Shown here: one piece after another, positions 27,601 through 29,525 of the stretch
Layout: the number at the start of each line of letters is the position of its first letter
How positions within the stretch are numbered: the first letter of the stretch is position 1
Source: Poteriospumella lacustris
Lineage: Eukaryota > Sar > Chrysophyceae > Chromulinales > Dinobryaceae
NCBI GenBank assembly: GCA_008000375.1
Contig: SMOI01000372.1
Location: forward strand, 1 to 29,525
Reading direction: 5' to 3'
Length of the DNA stretch: 29,525 bases
Notes under the pieces: model-generated
The model's input: only the letters and a program-made list of their open reading frames with translations
Databases searched by the model: none
What the model was told of the DNA's origin: nothing
Made by a program: the position numbers and the translations under genes

Positions 27601-29143
27601 GCACTGCGCGGAGTGGGTTCCGGGCGTGCTGTACATCGGCGGCGTGGGCGTGGCGGACGGCTACCACCGCAACGAGGAGCGAAGTCGGCTGCAGTTCGTG
27701 ACGCACCCGGTGACGGGCGAGGCGCTGTTCCGCACGGGCGACTTGGGTCGGCTGCGGCCGGGTGGGCTGTTGGAGATCTTGGGCCGCGAGGACCTGCAGG
27801 TGAAGGTGAACGGCTTCCGCATCGAGTTGGGGGAGATCGAGAAGGTGCTGCAGAGCCACGAGGCGGTGCAGGCGGCGGTGGTGTGTGTGCAGCAAGGGGC
27901 GCTGTGCGGCTTCGTGCTGCGGCGGCAGGGGGCGGGGTCGGCAGAGGGCGAGGACGCGTCGGAGAGGGCGCTGTTCGGCGAGCTGGAGGCGCTGTGTCGT
28001 GCGCAGCTGACGGAGTACATGGTGCCTCGCCACTGGGCCACGATCGCCGAACTGCCGTTGAGCGCGAACGGCAAAGTGGCGCGCGATCGGCTCCCGTCGC
28101 TGGTCTCTGCCGATGGGCGTGAGTCTGTCGGTGGCGATGTCAAACTGTCCAATCGAACCGTGTCGGCGTTCGGGCTGTCCGTTTTGGCACTGATCGGGGA
28201 GGTGTTGCGCGTGTCGCCCGACACTCTCAATCTAGAGTCGACGTTCTTTGCGGTAGGCGGAAACTCGCTGACGGCTATCCAGCTGTTGTTCTCGCTGCGG
28301 TCGCAGCTGAGGGTCAATGTGTCGGTCCAGGAGCTGTTTTCTGTGGCCTCGGTGCGTGCGTTGATAGATCTGGCCGAAGAGCGCTGCTCGCAGCAGCAGC
28401 AGGAGGTGGTGGTGGCCAATGTGCAGTTAGATGTCACGGAGCTGTGGCTCTCTCCAGTGTCGCGAGAGCGGGGGCTTCTTGTTCTGTTCAATCCGGCGGG
28501 AGCTTCTGGGCTGTGCTATATGGATTTGGTGTCCGCGTTGTCGCCGTACTTCCGTAGCGTCGATCGAGTCGTTGTTGTCGACGACGGCGCCGTCGCACAC
28601 GGGCGGCCTTTCTTGTTCAAGTCGATCGAGGCAGTCGCCGAAGCCGCGGTGAGCCTCTTGCAGCAGCACGGTTTACTGGACGGTGAGGACGGTGGAAATC
28701 TTGTGTTCGGCGGGTGGTCGTATGGAGGGGTCGTTGCCTACGAGGTAGCTCAGCGTCTGTCTAAGTTGGGCTCCAAGCGTCCTCAGGCGTTGGTTCTGTT
28801 CGATGCTCCTCTCGAGGCATCGGTAGTGGACGAGCCTTACGCTGCGGAAGACGCTGCCAACCAGTCGGATACCGATGACTCTCACATCGTTTCCCGAGCG
28901 AATAATCATTTTGAGCTGTGCACGCAAATGCTTACCAACTACCACAAGGCGGTAGCGTTGAGGACGTTCGTTCCTCCTTGCACAGTCATTGATTGTCGTC
29001 CTGTAGAGGCCTCTCTACATATCAACCAGAAGGACTCAGCTTTGGTCAAACGCTTCACTGTTGAAGGCTCCCACTGGACAATGCTGTATGGGCAAAACGC
29101 ACTTAGCCTCGCAGCTGTCCTCGAGAAGCTGGACGTCGTTTGA
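17125..29143 (+). CDS. Hybrid PKS-NRPS megasynthase: GNAT-ACP-KS-AT-ACP-C-A-PCP-Cy-A-PCP-TE
   Basis: Two exons, 17125-18711 and 18779-29143, with a 67-nt GT-AG intron inside the KS (phase 0; FSLQ joins LREASQ), giving 3983 residues. Order: GNAT-like loading domain (about 9-192), ACP (Ser259), KS (Cys492, His626, His666), AT (Ser881), ACP (Ser1174), condensation domain (HHLVVDG, 1368-1374), adenylation (about 1944-2456), PCP (Ser2517), Cy-type condensation (about 2594-3063), adenylation (about 3120-3632), PCP (Ser3692), thioesterase (Ser3843, Asp3871, His3961). There is no KR, DH, ER, methyltransferase or oxidase. The chain should start with a short acyl unit, be extended once to a beta-keto intermediate, receive two amino acids and be released by the TE. 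No targeting peptide precedes the GNAT domain, so it is probably cytosolic. It needs a phosphopantetheinyl transferase encoded elsewhere. It is isolated: no tailoring genes or transporter lie beside it. Confidence 0.94.
17149..18012 (+). other. Starter module: GNAT-like loading domain plus ACP
   Basis: Residues about 9-192 match the GNAT-type loading domain best known from cyanobacterial CurA. Visible marks are GQFAATVDGRIVGSIYTQ and FHLSAGATVLGCIPGYRKED followed by GHSVLIQY, with His162 at the position of the catalytic His. In characterised members this domain decarboxylates malonyl units to give an acetyl starter. Residues 218-296 are an ACP with its phosphopantetheine site at Ser259 (MGLDSLGMMDLR). 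Confidence 0.83.
18085..20835 (+). other. Extension module: KS-AT-ACP without reductive domains
   Basis: KS from about residue 321: DTACSSSLVAL (Cys492), EAHGTGTALGDP (His626), KSNMGHLEGAAG (His666). AT: FAGQG and GHSFGE (Ser881). The specificity region reads VDIPYHSAHL, matching neither the malonyl HAFH nor the methylmalonyl YASH signature. ACP: GLDSLAAVAVRNEL (Ser1174). The KS is split by the gene's only intron. No ketoreductase lies between AT and ACP, so the extension product keeps its beta-keto group. Confidence 0.9.
20890..22310 (+). other. Condensation domain of amino-acid module 1
   Basis: A C domain at residues about 1234-1707 with the intact active-site motif HHLVVDG (1368-1374). 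It should join the polyketide on the upstream ACP to the first amino acid on PCP1. Characteristic later segments include FAPHKVVGPLVNSVPVLRRV and FGGLPLSAILQL. Confidence 0.88.
22431..22850 (+). other. Cy-like C-terminal remnant in the C-A linker
   Basis: Residues about 1747-1890 lie between the C and first A domain and belong to neither core. The segment LSRFTANRSCLLRVAV resembles LRRFSANKSFLLNVLL in the Cy domain of module 2. It is followed by a stretch like the Cy C-terminal end (LPSVPSQTFAALRRMLEA against VFPKDVVAGLFDTYSALLDL). It occupies the same place relative to A1 as the Cy C-terminal half does to A2. The N-terminal half of a Cy domain is absent. The similarity was judged by eye. Confidence 0.55.
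23020..24558 (+). repeat. Adenylation domain 1, first copy of 1539-bp direct repeat
   Basis: Residues about 1944-2456. Core motifs: VLQAGGAYLPID (A2), LIYTSGSTGVPKG (A3), FDLSVYDIFG (A4), MGGATEAAIW (A5), LFRTGDLG (A7), QVKVNGFRIELGEIE (A8) and NGKVARD with Lys2452 (A10). Pocket residues read by motif alignment are D-L-Y-N-F-S-M-I-W-K, close to the cysteine code D-L-Y-N-L-S-L-I-W-K. The second copy is 3528 bp downstream in the same frame. Confidence 0.92.
24610..24860 (+). other. Peptidyl carrier protein 1
   Basis: A carrier domain with FFALGGDSLRSLQVV; the phosphopantetheine attachment residue is Ser2517. It follows A1 directly and differs completely in sequence from PCP2, so it was not part of the A-domain duplication. 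Confidence 0.92.
24971..26380 (+). other. Heterocyclization-type (Cy) condensation domain with altered motif
   Basis: Residues about 2594-3063. Cy-family landmarks are YPLIGINKAHYVG near the start, RHRTFQSVV, LLCLRHQVHRDVNKMVGN, GVEVMQELNRRRG and FVENVFPKDVVAGLFDTY. The active motif DxxxxDxxS reads Ser2742-x4-Asp2747-x2-Ser2750, so the first Asp is replaced. There is no HHxxxDG motif, which separates it from the C domain of module 1. The usual QTPQ-type segment near the end reads QETFFSERVPH. Confidence 0.8.
26548..28086 (+). repeat. Adenylation domain 2, second copy of 1539-bp direct repeat
   Basis: Residues about 3120-3632. At the DNA level it differs from the first copy at only three positions seen by eye: T/G and G/A near the start and C/T near the end. 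One of these changes an amino acid (Arg to His early in the domain). All core motifs and the predicted pocket are identical to A1. The repeat ends right after the A10 motif and excludes the adjacent Cy and PCP domains. Confidence 0.95.
28150..28385 (+). other. Peptidyl carrier protein 2
   Basis: A carrier domain with FFAVGGNSLTAIQLL; attachment residue Ser3692. It sits between A2 and the thioesterase. Codon use from here to the end is richer in T- and A-ending codons than in the A domain. Confidence 0.92.
28460..29143 (+). other. C-terminal type I thioesterase domain
   Basis: Residues about 3757-3983, an alpha/beta-hydrolase releasing domain. Nucleophile Ser3843 lies in FGGWSYGGVVAYE, with Asp3871 in LVLFDAPL and His3961 in GSHWTMLYG. 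It should release the finished chain by hydrolysis or cyclization; the sequence does not say which. Confidence 0.9.
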
Positions 29144-29446
29144 ACTGATGGGTAAATGGTAGCGTTCAGATTAGTTAATCTTTTATTCTTTTTTCATACA
29201 CTGCGTCGCCTTATCCACTTTCGATGATGTGACGTTGTTGTGTACATTTTTTACGCATATTTTTCGCGTCGTCCACTTTGTTTGCCCGCAAGCCATTGTG
29301 TTTGTCTGAGCAACTCCATGTGGTCTTACAGATCACGTTGAGTGGCTCAGTTTCGTAGTAAGTACATCGTTTAGAGTAGTGACTGTAGATAAGATTATAA
29401 GCCGGTTTACCTAGTGCAACGCATGAACGTATGGAACTGATACCGT
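29144..29446. other. Short subtelomeric spacer
   Basis: About 300 bp between the megasynthase stop codon and the telomere, A/T-richer than the coding region, with T-rich runs near 29180-29200 that may belong to the 3' UTR. No gene, transposon or subtelomeric satellite is seen. Confidence 0.7.
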
Positions 29447-29525
29447 TTAGGTTAGGGTTAGGGTTAGGGTTAGGGTTAGGGTTAGGGTTAGGGTTAGGGT
29501 TAGGGTTAGGGTTAGGGTTAGGGTT
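29447..29525 (+). repeat. Telomere (TTAGGG)n
   Basis: A degenerate TTAGG at 29447-29451 leads into about 12 perfect TTAGGG units from 29452 to the end of the window. The G-rich strand runs 5' to 3' toward the end, the correct orientation for a right-hand chromosome terminus. Confidence 0.98.

Noticed and set aside
21407-28033. A 2208-codon open frame on the minus strand across the megasynthase
   Set aside because: Its translation is Arg/His/Gln-rich without any domain, and it duplicates where the A domains duplicate. It is an antisense by-product of high GC and of the strong plus-strand codon bias.
1-29525. tRNA, rRNA, CRISPR arrays, transposons
   Set aside because: No tRNA B-box with a matching cloverleaf, no rRNA-like sequence, no spaced repeat array and no transposase or reverse-transcriptase coding sequence was recognised on either strand.

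Overview
This is the terminal segment of a nuclear chromosome from a compact, GC-rich eukaryotic alga. The last 74 bases are a run of TTAGGG with the G-rich strand pointing outward, so the right edge is a chromosome end. The genes have very short GT-AG introns (57-70 nt). Two type II fatty-acid synthase enzymes begin with a signal peptide followed by a transit-like stretch, one with Phe at the probable +1 site. That pattern is typical of complex red-lineage plastids, so a photosynthetic stramenopile or haptophyte is the best guess. DAW1 and an EF-hand/WD40 protein suggest the cell builds motile cilia. The exact taxon cannot be read from the window.

Layout, left to right: (1) 1-3223 (-), an EF-hand/WD40 protein of the WDR49/WDR64/EFCAB8 type, running off the left edge and showing one frame change in a low-complexity stretch. 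(2) 3781-6405 (-), a single-exon four-part sulfur-transfer enzyme: CoA-disulfide/persulfide reductase, rhodanese, TusA and DsrE2 domains behind a mitochondrial-type presequence. (3) A head-to-head pair of plastid fatty-acid synthase genes sharing a 436-bp promoter region: KASIII (6733-8123, -) and KASII/FabF (8560-10212, +). (4) A gene-free 1.2-kb stretch with two simple tandem repeats, then a SpoU/TrmH RNA 2'-O-methyltransferase (11390-12754, -). (5) A 1753-bp inverted repeat holding two full-length, apparently identical DAW1 genes tail to tail around a 289-bp spacer. (6) 17125-29143 (+), a 3983-residue hybrid polyketide/non-ribosomal peptide megasynthase that stops about 300 bp short of the telomere.

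The megasynthase reads GNAT-ACP-KS-AT-ACP-C-(Cy remnant)-A-PCP-Cy-A-PCP-TE. It has a decarboxylating starter module, one non-reducing extension, two amino-acid modules and a thioesterase. Its two adenylation domains are almost identical at the DNA level (about 3 differences seen in 1539 bp), and their pocket residues resemble a cysteine code. The second condensation domain is of the heterocyclization type, but the first Asp of its signature is Ser. The linker before the first A domain looks like the C-terminal half of another Cy domain. These points, together with the position at the telomere, make this gene the most interesting object here. The inferred product is a short acyl chain on one or two Cys-like residues, perhaps thiazoline-containing; this is inference only.

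The gene models were spliced by hand from reading frame, GT-AG boundaries and family conservation. No database search was run.
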